Shown in pieces: positions 1 through 5,614 of a DNA stretch of 7,258 nucleotides. Position 1 is the stretch's first letter, and each line of letters starts with the position of its first letter. Both the position numbers and the translations under genes were made by a program. Origin of the DNA: Candidatus Bathyarchaeota archaeon B26-1 (GTDB lineage: Archaea > Thermoproteota > Bathyarchaeia > Bathyarchaeales > B26-1); NCBI GenBank assembly GCA_001593925.1, contig LUCD01000117.1, positions 1 to 7,258 of the forward strand. The letters run 5' to 3'. The notes below the pieces were generated by a model, which was not told where the DNA came from, made no database searches, and saw nothing but the letters and a program-made list of their open reading frames with translations.

Positions 1-592
1 GCTGGGTTTTCCCTCCCTTCAGGGCTTCGATCTCTTTCAGCGAGTCTCCTTCCAAGGTTAGGATTCCGATGCTTACGGGCTTCTTGAGCCGAGGCTTCTC
101 TTGGAACCCTGTGATCCTCCCGTCGTCTTCAAGGTTAGCTACGCCTACCCTCACGGTGAACCCTTGAGCTAGGGCCACGGTTGAGGTTGCGGACTTCTCC
201 TCGTGGCGGGCTAAGAGTTCGCTTAGGTTTATGTTCGTTAGGATGTCCCCGTAATATATGAGGAGGAGGTCGTCTTCGCTTAAGGCTCCCTTCTTGTAGG
301 CGTTGAGCAGTGAACCGGCGGTTCCCTTAAACTTGGGGTCGTCGTAGACGTAGGTTATCTTCACGTCGAATCTGGAGCCTTCGCCGAAGTAGTTCACGAT
401 CTGCTCAGCCTTGTAATCGACGAGGAAGACTAGGTCGGTTATTCCGTGATGTTTGAGAAGCCTAACAACGTACTCCATTAAGGGTTTCTGCCTCTTCCCT
501 ATGGGGATTATGGCCTTCTGGAAGTAATATGTGATCGGCCTAAGCCTTTTTCCAGGGCCTCCGCATAGGACTACACCTTTAACCCCGCCCAT
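1..592 (-). CDS. Sugar-phosphate nucleotidyltransferase (partial, 3' end cut)
   Basis: This gene runs off the left edge, and 197 codons are visible from an ATG at 592. The enzyme would couple a sugar 1-phosphate to an NTP, making an NDP-sugar and pyrophosphate in the cytoplasm. The visible part is the Rossmann-like catalytic domain. It has the nucleotide-binding signature CGGPGKRLRPIT (residues 10-21), a lysine in QKAIIPIG (25-32), GTAGSL (90-95), the metal-binding pair GD (115-116) and FQEKP (163-167). AAGGAG lies 11 nt before the ATG. The gene sits 58 bp downstream of the DPM2-like gene on the same strand, so the two are probably co-transcribed. The missing C-terminus, which could hold a left-handed beta-helix, prevents a choice between thymidylyl-, guanylyl- and uridylyltransferase. 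The family is secure; the substrate is not. Confidence 0.9.
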   Translation of the reverse strand, partial: MGGVKGVVLCGGPGKRLRPITYYFQKAIIPIGKRQKPLMEYVVRLLKHHGITDLVFLVDYKAEQIVNYFGEGSRFDVKITYVYDDPKFKGTAGSLLNAYKKGALSEDDLLLIYYGDILTNINLSELLARHEEKSATSTVALAQGFTVRVGVANLEDDGRITGFQEKPRLKKPVSIGILTLEGDSLKEIEALKGGKTQ

Positions 593-650
593 CCCACCTT
601 CGTCTCCTTAGGAACCAAAAACAATAGGGGCTACGGAGGGTGTCAAGGAT

Positions 651-998
651 TTAGTCCTCTTTCTCTTCTTCCTCTGCCTTTGCCTCTTCCGATGGTTTCT
701 CTTCCTCTTTCTTCTCCTCCCCTTCCTCCTCTTCGAGCTCAAGCTCCTCTATAGGCTTCGGCGGAGGAGTCGTAGCCATAGTCCACCCTATCCAAGCTCC
801 AATGAACATTATCGCCAAGAAGGCGATGAGCACGACGATGGCGACCGCCCAGAACCGTACACTCTCCGGATTCCAAGCGACCCAAGGTAACAGGAACTCG
901 ACAGTACTGGGTGCGACGAGTATAACCACGTATCCGATGGCTACAACCACGCAAACGAGGAAGATTAACGCCCCGATCACTTGATCCTTACTCGCCAA
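651..998 (-). CDS. Small two-helix membrane protein resembling DPM2, with acidic tail
   Basis: The 115-residue protein has two hydrophobic helices (about 7-29 and 49-74), a short loop, a TTPPPKPIEE linker (76-85) and a Glu/Lys-rich tail (86-115). The start is TTG at 998, because GGTGAT lies 5 nt upstream. The only nearby ATG (1005) is out of frame and stops after five codons. The DQVIG segment near the N-terminus, and FWAVAI followed by FIGAWIGWTM in helix 2, recall eukaryotic DPM2, the small membrane subunit that stabilises dolichol-phosphate-mannose synthase. That comparison is from memory and is an inference. The downstream nucleotidyltransferase fits a glycan role. No catalytic residues are expected, and the tail is probably cytoplasmic. 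It could also be an unrelated membrane protein. The gene itself is secure; the DPM2 link is moderate. Confidence 0.8.
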   Translation of the reverse strand: MASKDQVIGALIFLVCVVVAIGYVVILVAPSTVEFLLPWVAWNPESVRFWAVAIVVLIAFLAIMFIGAWIGWTMATTPPPKPIEELELEEEEGEEKKEEEKPSEEAKAEEEEKED

Positions 999-1036
999 GT
1001 TCCATCACCGTAACAAAGCCAATTTAAACCACACCC

Positions 1037-1050
1037 TTAATAAATTTTGT
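1037..1050. promoter_or_regulatory. AT-rich core, candidate bidirectional TATA region
   Basis: TTAATAAATTTTGT can be read as a TATA box on either strand. On the minus strand it predicts a start near 1015-1020, a leader of about 20 nt before the TTG of the DPM2-like gene. On the plus strand it predicts a start near 1068, ahead of the structured element at 1113. A second AT patch (TTTAAATT, about 1021-1028) could serve the minus gene instead, with almost no leader. Confidence 0.4.
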
Positions 1051-1112
1051 TATTCCAAAGAATCGCTACGGACGGATACTCATGCCACTAATTAGATTGG
1101 AAACGCTCAGAT

Positions 1113-1165
1113 GCGGAGGATGATCCTACAAGCCTCTTAGCGGAGGGAGCTCGAAGCCTCTCAGC
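1113..1165 (+). repeat. Two imperfect tandem units
   Basis: GCGGAGG occurs at 1113-1119 and 1140-1146. Each copy is followed by AAGCCTCTtAGC (1130-1141) or AAGCCTCTcAGC (1154-1165). The two units, of about 26 bp, differ mainly in the short segment between these blocks and overlap by two bases at 1140-1141. Duplication within a structured RNA or an operator array are both possible. Confidence 0.5.
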
Positions 1166-1253
1166 TGTACGCCGGGTCAGACAACGGCATATCGCCTCGG
1201 GGCTCCGAACCCCCTCCGCAACATAATAAAGACAATAAAATTTTAATATTTTT
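1113..1253 (+). ncRNA. Candidate structured non-coding RNA, family not identified
   Basis: GCGGAGGG (1140-1147) pairs perfectly with CCCTCCGC (1212-1219). The helix continues as 1148-1152 with 1200-1204 across a 7-nt bulge. An upper stem of 1167-1174 with 1185-1192 has one mismatch and a 10-nt loop. Two pairs are G-U on the plus strand (1151/1201 and 1167/1192) and would be A-C on the minus strand, so the plus strand is the likely RNA. ACA follows the basal stem at 1221-1223, as in H/ACA guide RNAs, but I cannot place a convincing pocket or K-turn. A T-rich end lies at 1240-1253. A second GCGGAGG at 1113 could compete for the same 3' arm. It is not a tRNA, because no proper D-arm or T-loop can be drawn. 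No plus-strand gene follows, so it would be a stand-alone RNA. Confidence 0.35.
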
Positions 1254-1255
1254 AC

Positions 1256-1739
1256 TCTCTAGGGGTTTAGGTTCTCTCCTACCAAAAACGGAGGCAACAC
1301 CTAAACCTTATAACCCAGCTTCAACACTCTTCTCACATTCACCACGCATGTATGGCCAGAAATAATATTCGCTTAAATTTTTGTGAGGAACCGGATTGAC
1401 GAGGGGACTATCCACATTTTTGGTCATTCTTCTGGCGGTTACTGGACTGTCAGGGATTCCTTCGGGTCTGTGTCCGCCCAGAAAAAACTTTGACGATAAC
1501 GCTTGATGAGCCGGCTGAACCTTGGGTCTTCTGGAAGGGAGTAAGGTTCCATTGGAGATATGGCATCCTTGGCTTCCATCCGAAAAGCTTGAAGGTTGGA
1601 ACATGAGCGGCATCTCTTCACCGGCCAAAAATATCTCAGCTATTTTTAGAGCCGTTAATGGCCGGAAAAGGGTTGTCGGGTTGCGCCGGGAGCTCACTTG
1701 GAGATGGCTGTTGCCCCACGCTTCTAGGGTTCTCCTCCA
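1256..1739. other. Gene-poor spacer with no convincing gene
   Basis: Several frames are open on both strands, but none has a Shine-Dalgarno-backed start or a recognisable domain. The longest is 129 codons on the minus strand (1308-1697), rich in Ser, Pro and Arg, unlike the Lys/Glu/Ile/Val-rich neighbours. A plus-strand frame open from 1400 to 1606 has a protein-like stretch (TLTITLDEPAEPWVFWKGV) but no ATG start. A nested inverted repeat lies at 1621-1665. The stretch could be decayed coding sequence. Confidence 0.5.
1621..1665. terminator. Nested inverted repeat with T-runs on both strands
   Basis: AAAAATA (1627-1633) and TATTTTT (1641-1647) are perfect inverted arms around 7 nt. They are flanked by CCGGCC (1621-1626) and GGCCGG (1660-1665). 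Both strands carry a T5 run. The site is about 75-115 nt past the stop of the propeller gene and could end its transcript. Its role is inferred. Confidence 0.3.
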
Positions 1740-3005
1740 TTAGATTAAGGAGAAAGCGTATAGTTCGGCCCTCTCTAGGTAGAACCTTATCTTGATGGTC
1801 TTTCCGGAGAGTTCTGTTAGGTTTTTCTTGTTTCTCCATCTCAGCGGGTGGTGGACGGAGTCTCCCTTAAAGGGGATCGAATCGTCCCGGCTGAATCCAG
1901 GGATCACTTCGCCCTTCTCATCCAATATCTCGGCTGTAACTGTTCCGTCCCTTTGGGTTTTCGCGTTGATGAGGAGCCGTCGGCTACCTTCGGGGATGAA
2001 GGGCTTCGTTGTGAACCCTCCGGAGCCGTATCTCGACTCCAACGAGACGAAGCCATCTCTTCGTAGGACCGCCCGTCCAATGGCTCCTCTCTGGCGCTCA
2101 ATCCCGCTTTCATGCTTCTCACACATCCCTCCATAGTATATGATTATCTCGTCTCCATGGAGGACCATTGGGTGGGACGGAATATATATGATGGCTTCGT
2201 CGAAGCTGCCTTTAGGGCCTAAAGGTATGAATGTGCTCCGTTCTCCCACGCGTTCCCACATCCGTCCATTCCTGCTCATCGCCAGCTGGACGTCGATTGT
2301 GTCTTGGTTTGGGTCCGTGTGGTAGATACCCAATAATCCCAGGTAGACGCCCTCATAATAGTCGACGGATAGGAAGTATAGATGGACGTCCCAGGGGTCC
2401 TGTCCGTCCGGTTCGAGGAACACCTTAGGCGGCGTCCAGTGTATCAGATCGTCGCTCTCTGAGAGGACTCTGACCCGTCTCGGATCGTGGCGTTTGGTGT
2501 AGATCAGGTACCGCTTCGTCACCGGGTCGCGGAGGAACGTCGTGGTATCGTCGCATGGGTAGACGCCGAGCTGGATTCCTCCCTTCCAGTTGACGCCGTC
2601 GGGGGAGTAGAAGTAGCGGAGCCCCCTCCGAGTCTTACTCTCTCCGATGAAGACCGTCATCTTATACCGTTTCTCGGGGTCTGTCTCGTCTAAGTCCTTT
2701 ATGATCGAGGCGTAGTCTATGTAGTGACGGGGAGAATCGTAAACGATGTTGTTCCTCTTACTGCCTTCAAACTCCACTATGTTGAGGAAGGGTTTCTCCC
2801 ATTCAACTCCATCTTTAGAGGTTGCGTAGCATATGCTCCCGCAGACCCCCCAGAAGGACTCTCCCCTATACTTCTCGGGGACGGGACGCACCGTCTGATA
2901 CCACATCTTGAATATCTCTTCCTCATCGTCGAAGATCACGGTCGAGGGGACAATGATTCTGCCCTCCCAAGGATACTCCGGGCGTAGGATCGGGTTCCTT
3001 CTCAT
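1740..3005 (-). CDS. GH32/GH43-like five-bladed propeller protein (main frame of a frameshifted gene)
   Basis: The visible frame encodes 421 residues: a beta-propeller (about 1-325) and a C-terminal beta-sandwich (about 330-421). Blade-like repeats of the S-x-D/N-G-x-x-W kind occur at 63-69 (SKDGVEW), 134-140 (SPDGVNW) and 244-250 (SRNGRMW). RDP at 159-161 matches the motif common in GH32/GH43/GH130-type propellers. GDEIIIYYGG lies at 284-293. The protein resembles uncharacterised 'GH32 N-terminal-like' proteins I associate with Planctomycetes and Lentisphaerae. No signal peptide is visible, so it would act on sugars inside the cell. Substrate and activity are unknown. The ATG at 3005 is unlikely to be the true start, because the family's N-terminal strand is encoded upstream in another frame. 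Transfer from bacteria is possible but untested. Confidence 0.82.
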   Translation of the reverse strand: MRRNPILRPEYPWEGRIIVPSTVIFDDEEEIFKMWYQTVRPVPEKYRGESFWGVCGSICYATSKDGVEWEKPFLNIVEFEGSKRNNIVYDSPRHYIDYASIIKDLDETDPEKRYKMTVFIGESKTRRGLRYFYSPDGVNWKGGIQLGVYPCDDTTTFLRDPVTKRYLIYTKRHDPRRVRVLSESDDLIHWTPPKVFLEPDGQDPWDVHLYFLSVDYYEGVYLGLLGIYHTDPNQDTIDVQLAMSRNGRMWERVGERSTFIPLGPKGSFDEAIIYIPSHPMVLHGDEIIIYYGGMCEKHESGIERQRGAIGRAVLRRDGFVSLESRYGSGGFTTKPFIPEGSRRLLINAKTQRDGTVTAEILDEKGEVIPGFSRDDSIPFKGDSVHHPLRWRNKKNLTELSGKTIKIRFYLERAELYAFSLI

Positions 3006-3138
3006 CCTTTAGAGGTTGCTTTACTGTTCGATAAATTTCTCCGAACATGCTTTCAATTATGAAGTTGTCAAGGAAGAGTTGTCTCCACCTGTTGACGAAG
3101 GACGAGACGTTATCTCTCGTCTCTAGGCTCTTAACCAT
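2996..3138 (-). pseudogene. Out-of-frame N-terminus of the propeller protein
   Basis: From an ATG at 3138 the frame encodes about 46 residues, including RQLFLDNFIIESM and YRTVKQPLKDE. This is the usual N-terminus of the propeller family, in which a 'LFLDDxxIE' strand leads to 'xQPxK...NPIL'. The next conserved block, NPILRPEYPWEG, is one frame away. One surplus base near 2996-3006, in a GAGAAGGAA stretch, explains the break. Joined, the product would be about 465 residues. A ribosome-binding GGAG lies about 11 nt before the ATG. The cause may be a real mutation, a sequencing error or, less likely, recoding. Confidence 0.75.
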
Positions 3139-3184
3139 TCTCCAGCTATCTCCAAGATTCGCTTTCCTTTAGAGCCTTCTTGTG

Positions 3185-3195
3185 ATTTAATCTTT
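3185..3195 (-). promoter_or_regulatory. TATA-like box for the propeller gene
   Basis: Read on the minus strand this is AAAGATTAAAT, preceded by a purine-rich GTGGGAAT that could be a BRE. It predicts a start near 3165, giving a leader of about 27 nt before the ATG at 3138. That favours 3138 over 3005 as the real start. Confidence 0.35.
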
Positions 3196-3277
3196 ATTCC
3201 CACCGCGACGTGCCAACTATAGAGTTGAAACTCCAAGTCCATTCAGACAGCCAAACCGGTATCGGTAACTGAAAAAT

Positions 3278-3285
3278 CTTTTAAG
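3278..3285 (+). promoter_or_regulatory. TATA-like box for the pyruvate-kinase-C-like gene
   Basis: CTTTTAAG follows GAAAAAT. The predicted start is near 3303-3309, which leaves a short leader just holding the GGTGGTGG ribosome-binding site before the ATG at 3321. Confidence 0.45.
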
Positions 3286-3320
3286 GGCTTCCATGTCTAA
3301 AAGTTTTGGTGGTGGCGTTT

Positions 3321-3896
3321 ATGGCTGGCTGTAGAAGGATCGTAGCTTATTTTGATGGTCCAGGTGAGGGGAACACCGACGAAGTTCTAAGGTTGGCCAA
3401 GGAGAGGGCTGAGGAGCTCGGTGTGAAGGATATAGTTGTGGCGTCCACTAGAGGCGAGACCGGCGTCAAAGCCGTTAAGATTTTTAAAGGTTTCAACGTT
3501 GTAGTGGTCACGCATCATACGGGCTTCAGGAAGCCCGGCTACCAAGAGCTAACCGATGAGAACCGTAGGCTGATAGAGGAGAACGGGGGCAAGGTCTTCA
3601 CTGGAACCCACGCATTCATGAATGTGGAGAGGGCTATACTGAAGAAGCTGGGAACCGCCTATCCAACCGAGATAATCGCTCACACCTTGAGGCTCTTCGG
3701 TGAAGGGATGAAGGTCGCCGTCGAGATAGTGGCCATGGCGGCCGACGCCGGGCTGATCCCGGTTGACAGGGACGTAATAAGCATAGCCGGGACGGGGAGA
3801 GGAGCCGACACAGCCATAGTGATCCGCCCAGCCAACTCCAAAGACCTCTTCGACATGACCATAAGGGAGATAATAGCCAAACCGAGAAGCAGATAA
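3321..3896 (+). CDS. Stand-alone pyruvate kinase C-terminal-domain-like protein
   Basis: The 191-residue protein matches the archaeal/bacterial family described as 'pyruvate kinase alpha/beta domain-containing' (COG1751 type). It has the C-terminal alpha/beta fold of pyruvate kinase without the catalytic TIM barrel, so it cannot be a pyruvate kinase. Conserved-looking blocks are STRGETGVKAVK, VVTHHTGFRKPG, GTHAF and, near the end, ISIAGTGRGADTAIVIRPAN. The Gly/Thr-rich loops suggest binding of a phosphorylated ligand, but no reaction is established. ATG 3321 is chosen because GGTGGTGG ends about 5 nt before it. An in-frame TTG at 3306 would put that site inside the gene. It is a single-gene unit, divergent from the propeller gene and convergent with the desulfoferrodoxin gene. 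Confidence 0.88.
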   Translation: MAGCRRIVAYFDGPGEGNTDEVLRLAKERAEELGVKDIVVASTRGETGVKAVKIFKGFNVVVVTHHTGFRKPGYQELTDENRRLIEENGGKVFTGTHAFMNVERAILKKLGTAYPTEIIAHTLRLFGEGMKVAVEIVAMAADAGLIPVDRDVISIAGTGRGADTAIVIRPANSKDLFDMTIREIIAKPRSR

Positions 3897-3928
3897 ATAT
3901 TCAACACCGTCCGCTGGAACTCGACCAC

Positions 3929-3934
3929 AAAAAA
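3929..3934 (-). terminator. T6 run after desulfoferrodoxin
   Basis: On the minus strand this is TTTTTT preceded by a C/T-rich stretch, about 50 nt beyond the desulfoferrodoxin stop. Archaeal polymerase can stop at such T-runs without a hairpin. No comparable run exists on the plus strand for the convergent gene. Confidence 0.4.
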
Positions 3935-3981
3935 GAAGAGAGGAATGAGAAGATAGTTCTGTAAGCCTCGGATTCGCGGGA

Positions 3982-4371
3982 TCACATGGATTCCCAGAGA
4001 CCGTGTATGTTGCAGTAACCTCTAGCCTTGATCTCCCCGGCTTCAACCCTGAACTCTGCCTCGGGTTTATCGCCGGGCTTCAAGTATCTCCGGTAAACCC
4101 GCTCCTCAGCTAGGATTTCTATCCATTCTATGTGATGGCTCTCCTCCATTGGGTGGGGTGTGGAGCCGACCTCAACCTTTACCGTTCCATCGGTTCTCTT
4201 TATAACTGGGACGTGCTTCTCCATCCCAACGTCCTCGGTCTTCGCTTCAGGTAGTTCCATGGGTTGCCCACAGCACACGAGTGTCCCAACCCCGCTATGT
4301 AGAACCTCCACCATGTTCCCGCAGATGTTGCATCTGTACACCTGTCTCAGCTCTGTCATCCCGGTTCCCAT
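3982..4371 (-). CDS. dfx: Desulfoferrodoxin (two-centre superoxide reductase)
   Basis: This cytoplasmic enzyme reduces superoxide to hydrogen peroxide without making oxygen, as suits an anaerobe. Of 129 residues, the N-terminal desulforedoxin-like part has the FeCys4 ligands Cys14, Cys17, Cys33 and Cys34. The C-terminal neelaredoxin domain has the catalytic His4-Cys iron ligands His53, His73, His79, Cys120 (in CNIHG) and His123. Glu51 and Lys52 of the EKHVP loop are also present, so both centres look intact. All these positions are four higher than in Desulfoarculus baarsii desulfoferrodoxin as I remember it. The in-frame ATG at 4359 would restore the usual numbering and may be the true start, while AAGG precedes the ATG at 4371 by 6 nt. 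The gene begins 9 bp after the rubrerythrin stop, so the two form an operon. Peroxide made here is the substrate of rubrerythrin. Confidence 0.96.
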   Translation of the reverse strand: MGTGMTELRQVYRCNICGNMVEVLHSGVGTLVCCGQPMELPEAKTEDVGMEKHVPVIKRTDGTVKVEVGSTPHPMEESHHIEWIEILAEERVYRRYLKPGDKPEAEFRVEAGEIKARGYCNIHGLWESM

Positions 4372-4380
4372 CTTTGGCCT

Positions 4381-4965
4381 TCAGTACTCTTCACATTTGA
4401 GCTGGAAGTAGCTCCTCGGGTGGTTGCAGGATGGACACCTCTCAGGCGGTTCCTTCCCGTAGTGGATGTACCCGCATTCCCTGCAGACCCACCAGACCTC
4501 CCTATCCTTCTTGAAGACAGTTCCAGCCTCAACCTCTCTGAGGAGCTTCCTATACCTTTCCTCGTGGTGTTCTTCCGCTTTGGCTATAGCCCTCAGCCTT
4601 GCCGCTATCTCAGGGTAACCTTCTCTCTCAGCCACGTCAGCGAACTCCGGATACATCTTTGTGTGTTCATGGTTTTCTCCGGCTATGGCGGCTTTGAGGT
4701 TTTGCGCTGTGTCGCCGAGGACCGTTGGGGCTACTGCCTCAACCTTGATCTCGTCCAGTTCTTCTCCCTTTTCCTTCTTCAGTTCGTTGATGAGCTTGAA
4801 GAGCGTGCTTGCGTGCTCTTTCTCGTTCTCCGCCGTTATGCGGAATATCTCGGCGATCTGCTCGAAGCCCTCCTTCTTCGCTACGCTCGCATAGAAGCTA
4901 TAACGGTTTCTAGCTTGGCTTTCACCTATGAAGGCTTTAACTAGGTTCTTGATCGTCTCATTCAA
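4381..4965 (-). CDS. rbr: Rubrerythrin
   Basis: This diiron peroxidase reduces hydrogen peroxide to water, with electrons passed through its rubredoxin domain. The ferritin-like four-helix domain carries Glu15 (in GESQAR), Glu48 and His51 (EKEH), Glu97 and Glu100 (GENHE), and Glu131 and His134 (EEHH). The C-terminal rubredoxin-like domain has Cys161, Cys164, Cys177 and Cys180. All ligands are present in the 194-residue product. TTG at 4965 is chosen because GGAGGG ends 7 nt before it and the family usually begins just before '..ETxKNL'. An upstream ATG at 4992 would add nine residues but would put the ribosome-binding site inside the gene. It is the first gene of the operon with desulfoferrodoxin, and together they clear superoxide and then peroxide. 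Confidence 0.96.
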   Translation of the reverse strand: MNETIKNLVKAFIGESQARNRYSFYASVAKKEGFEQIAEIFRITAENEKEHASTLFKLINELKKEKGEELDEIKVEAVAPTVLGDTAQNLKAAIAGENHEHTKMYPEFADVAEREGYPEIAARLRAIAKAEEHHEERYRKLLREVEAGTVFKKDREVWWVCRECGYIHYGKEPPERCPSCNHPRSYFQLKCEEY

Positions 4966-4998
4966 TCTAATTCCCTCCACTTTGCATTTCAATTCTGC

Positions 4999-5012
4999 TC
5001 TGACAGTCTGAC
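4999..5012. promoter_or_regulatory. Direct repeat at the rubrerythrin transcript start
   Basis: TCTGAC-ag-TCTGAC is a perfect 6-bp direct repeat at 8-bp spacing. It lies at the start site predicted from the TATA-like box at 5031-5040. A protein bound there would block transcription, so it is a candidate operator for the oxidative-stress operon. Function is inferred from position only. Confidence 0.3.
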
Positions 5013-5030
5013 CGTGTTTAGTCTCCCCGG

Positions 5031-5040
5031 AAAGTTTATG
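5031..5040 (-). promoter_or_regulatory. TATA-like box for the rbr-dfx operon
   Basis: The minus strand reads CATAAACTTT. A start near 5010 would give a leader of about 45 nt to the TTG at 4965. It is the only AT-rich element at a sensible distance upstream of rubrerythrin. Confidence 0.4.
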
Positions 5041-5127
5041 GTTCCTCTCATTGTTTGAGCCTTGTTCACTCTTAGTAGAAACTTGCTAGCTGAGAATTCC
5101 GTCATGTTTTCACATCCACACTCATAT

Positions 5128-5163
5128 GGGTTCAAAACCCAGATATATTTAGTGATTAGTGAT
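5128..5163 (+). promoter_or_regulatory. Promoter and candidate operators of the Lrp-like gene
   Basis: A perfect inverted repeat GGGTT-caa-AACCC (5128-5140) abuts the TATA-like AGATATATTT (5141-5150). A perfect tandem repeat, TAGTGAT twice (5150-5163), follows. The predicted start is near 5170, so the transcript would have almost no leader before the ATG at 5178. No Shine-Dalgarno is visible, which agrees. Repeats on both sides of the TATA box suit autoregulation by an Lrp-type protein. Confidence 0.45.
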
Positions 5164-5177
5164 GTTAATATAAAGTT

Positions 5178-5583
5178 ATGGTTCGAATTTCAAACTTTGA
5201 GTTGCTCAAGATTCTGATGGAGAGCTCTAGAACCCCATTCTTGAGGATAGCGAGTGCTTTAGGGGTTAGTGAGACCGCTGTTAGGAAGAGGATAAAAAAG
5301 CTCGAGAGGAACGGCGTTATAAAGAAGTACAAAAGAAGATAGGTTTTGAGGTCAACGCCTTCATAGGAGTCGATACTAAACCTGAACATTATATCTCAAC
5401 CTTGGAGAGGCTTAAGGGGATGGACGAGGTTGTCAGTCTATACTCCTCGAGCGGCGACCACATGATTTTGATCGAGTGCTGGTTCAGGAACACGGAGGAG
5501 CTAACTAGGTTCGTTGAATCTATAGAGCGTATCAAGGGGTTACTAGGGTCTGCCCCGCGATAGTACTGGAGAAAATCAAGTAG
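5178..5583 (+). pseudogene. Lrp/AsnC-type transcription regulator broken by two frameshifts
   Basis: The first frame gives 54 residues of an Lrp-type winged helix-turn-helix (IASALGVSETAVRKRIKKLE, then RNGVIKKY) and stops at 5340. From 5333 a second frame carries the ligand-sensing RAM domain: IGFEVNAFIGVD, then MDEVVSLYSSSGDHMIL. It ends early at 5561. A third frame from 5539 gives the expected end, VTRVCPAIVLEKIK, stopping at 5581. The first break seems to remove about six residues between KKY and KKIGFEV. The second equals loss of one G from a G-run (5536-5539). Restored, it would be a normal regulator of about 140 residues. It is divergent from rubrerythrin and may once have controlled that operon. 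Mutation or sequencing error cannot be separated here. Confidence 0.85.
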
Positions 5584-5594
5584 ACTGTTAACCG

Positions 5595-5614
5595 TTTAAT
5601 TCTTTCTTTTCTGT
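5595..5614 (+). terminator. T-rich terminator after the Lrp-like gene
   Basis: TTTAATTCTTTCTTTTCTGT begins 12 nt after the last stop of the broken regulator. It matches the T-rich, hairpin-free termination signals of archaea. Confidence 0.5.

Noticed and set aside
1140..1220. A tRNA: perfect 7-bp acceptor-like GCGGAGG/CCTCCGC arms about 80 nt apart with discriminator A
   Set aside because: Position 8 is not T, no D-stem forms, no 7-base anticodon loop can be drawn, and the T-arm region has no TTCRA loop on a 5-bp stem. The minus strand fails as well.
1308..1697. 129-codon minus-strand reading frame as a gene
   Set aside because: No ribosome-binding site, Ser/Pro/Arg-rich composition unlike neighbouring genes, no domain recognised, and all three minus frames are open over much of the stretch.
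3549..4046. 165-codon minus-strand frame over the PK-C-like gene and the intergenic gap
   Set aside because: It is antisense to a clearly conserved gene and runs into the desulfoferrodoxin gene in a different frame; it has no recognisable motif.
4420..4944. 174-codon plus-strand frame inside rubrerythrin
   Set aside because: It is a shadow of rubrerythrin, whose metal ligands and both domains are complete on the other strand.
5128..5140. GGGTTcaaAACCC as an intrinsic terminator
   Set aside because: No T-run follows and it lies directly before a TATA box, so an operator is the better reading.
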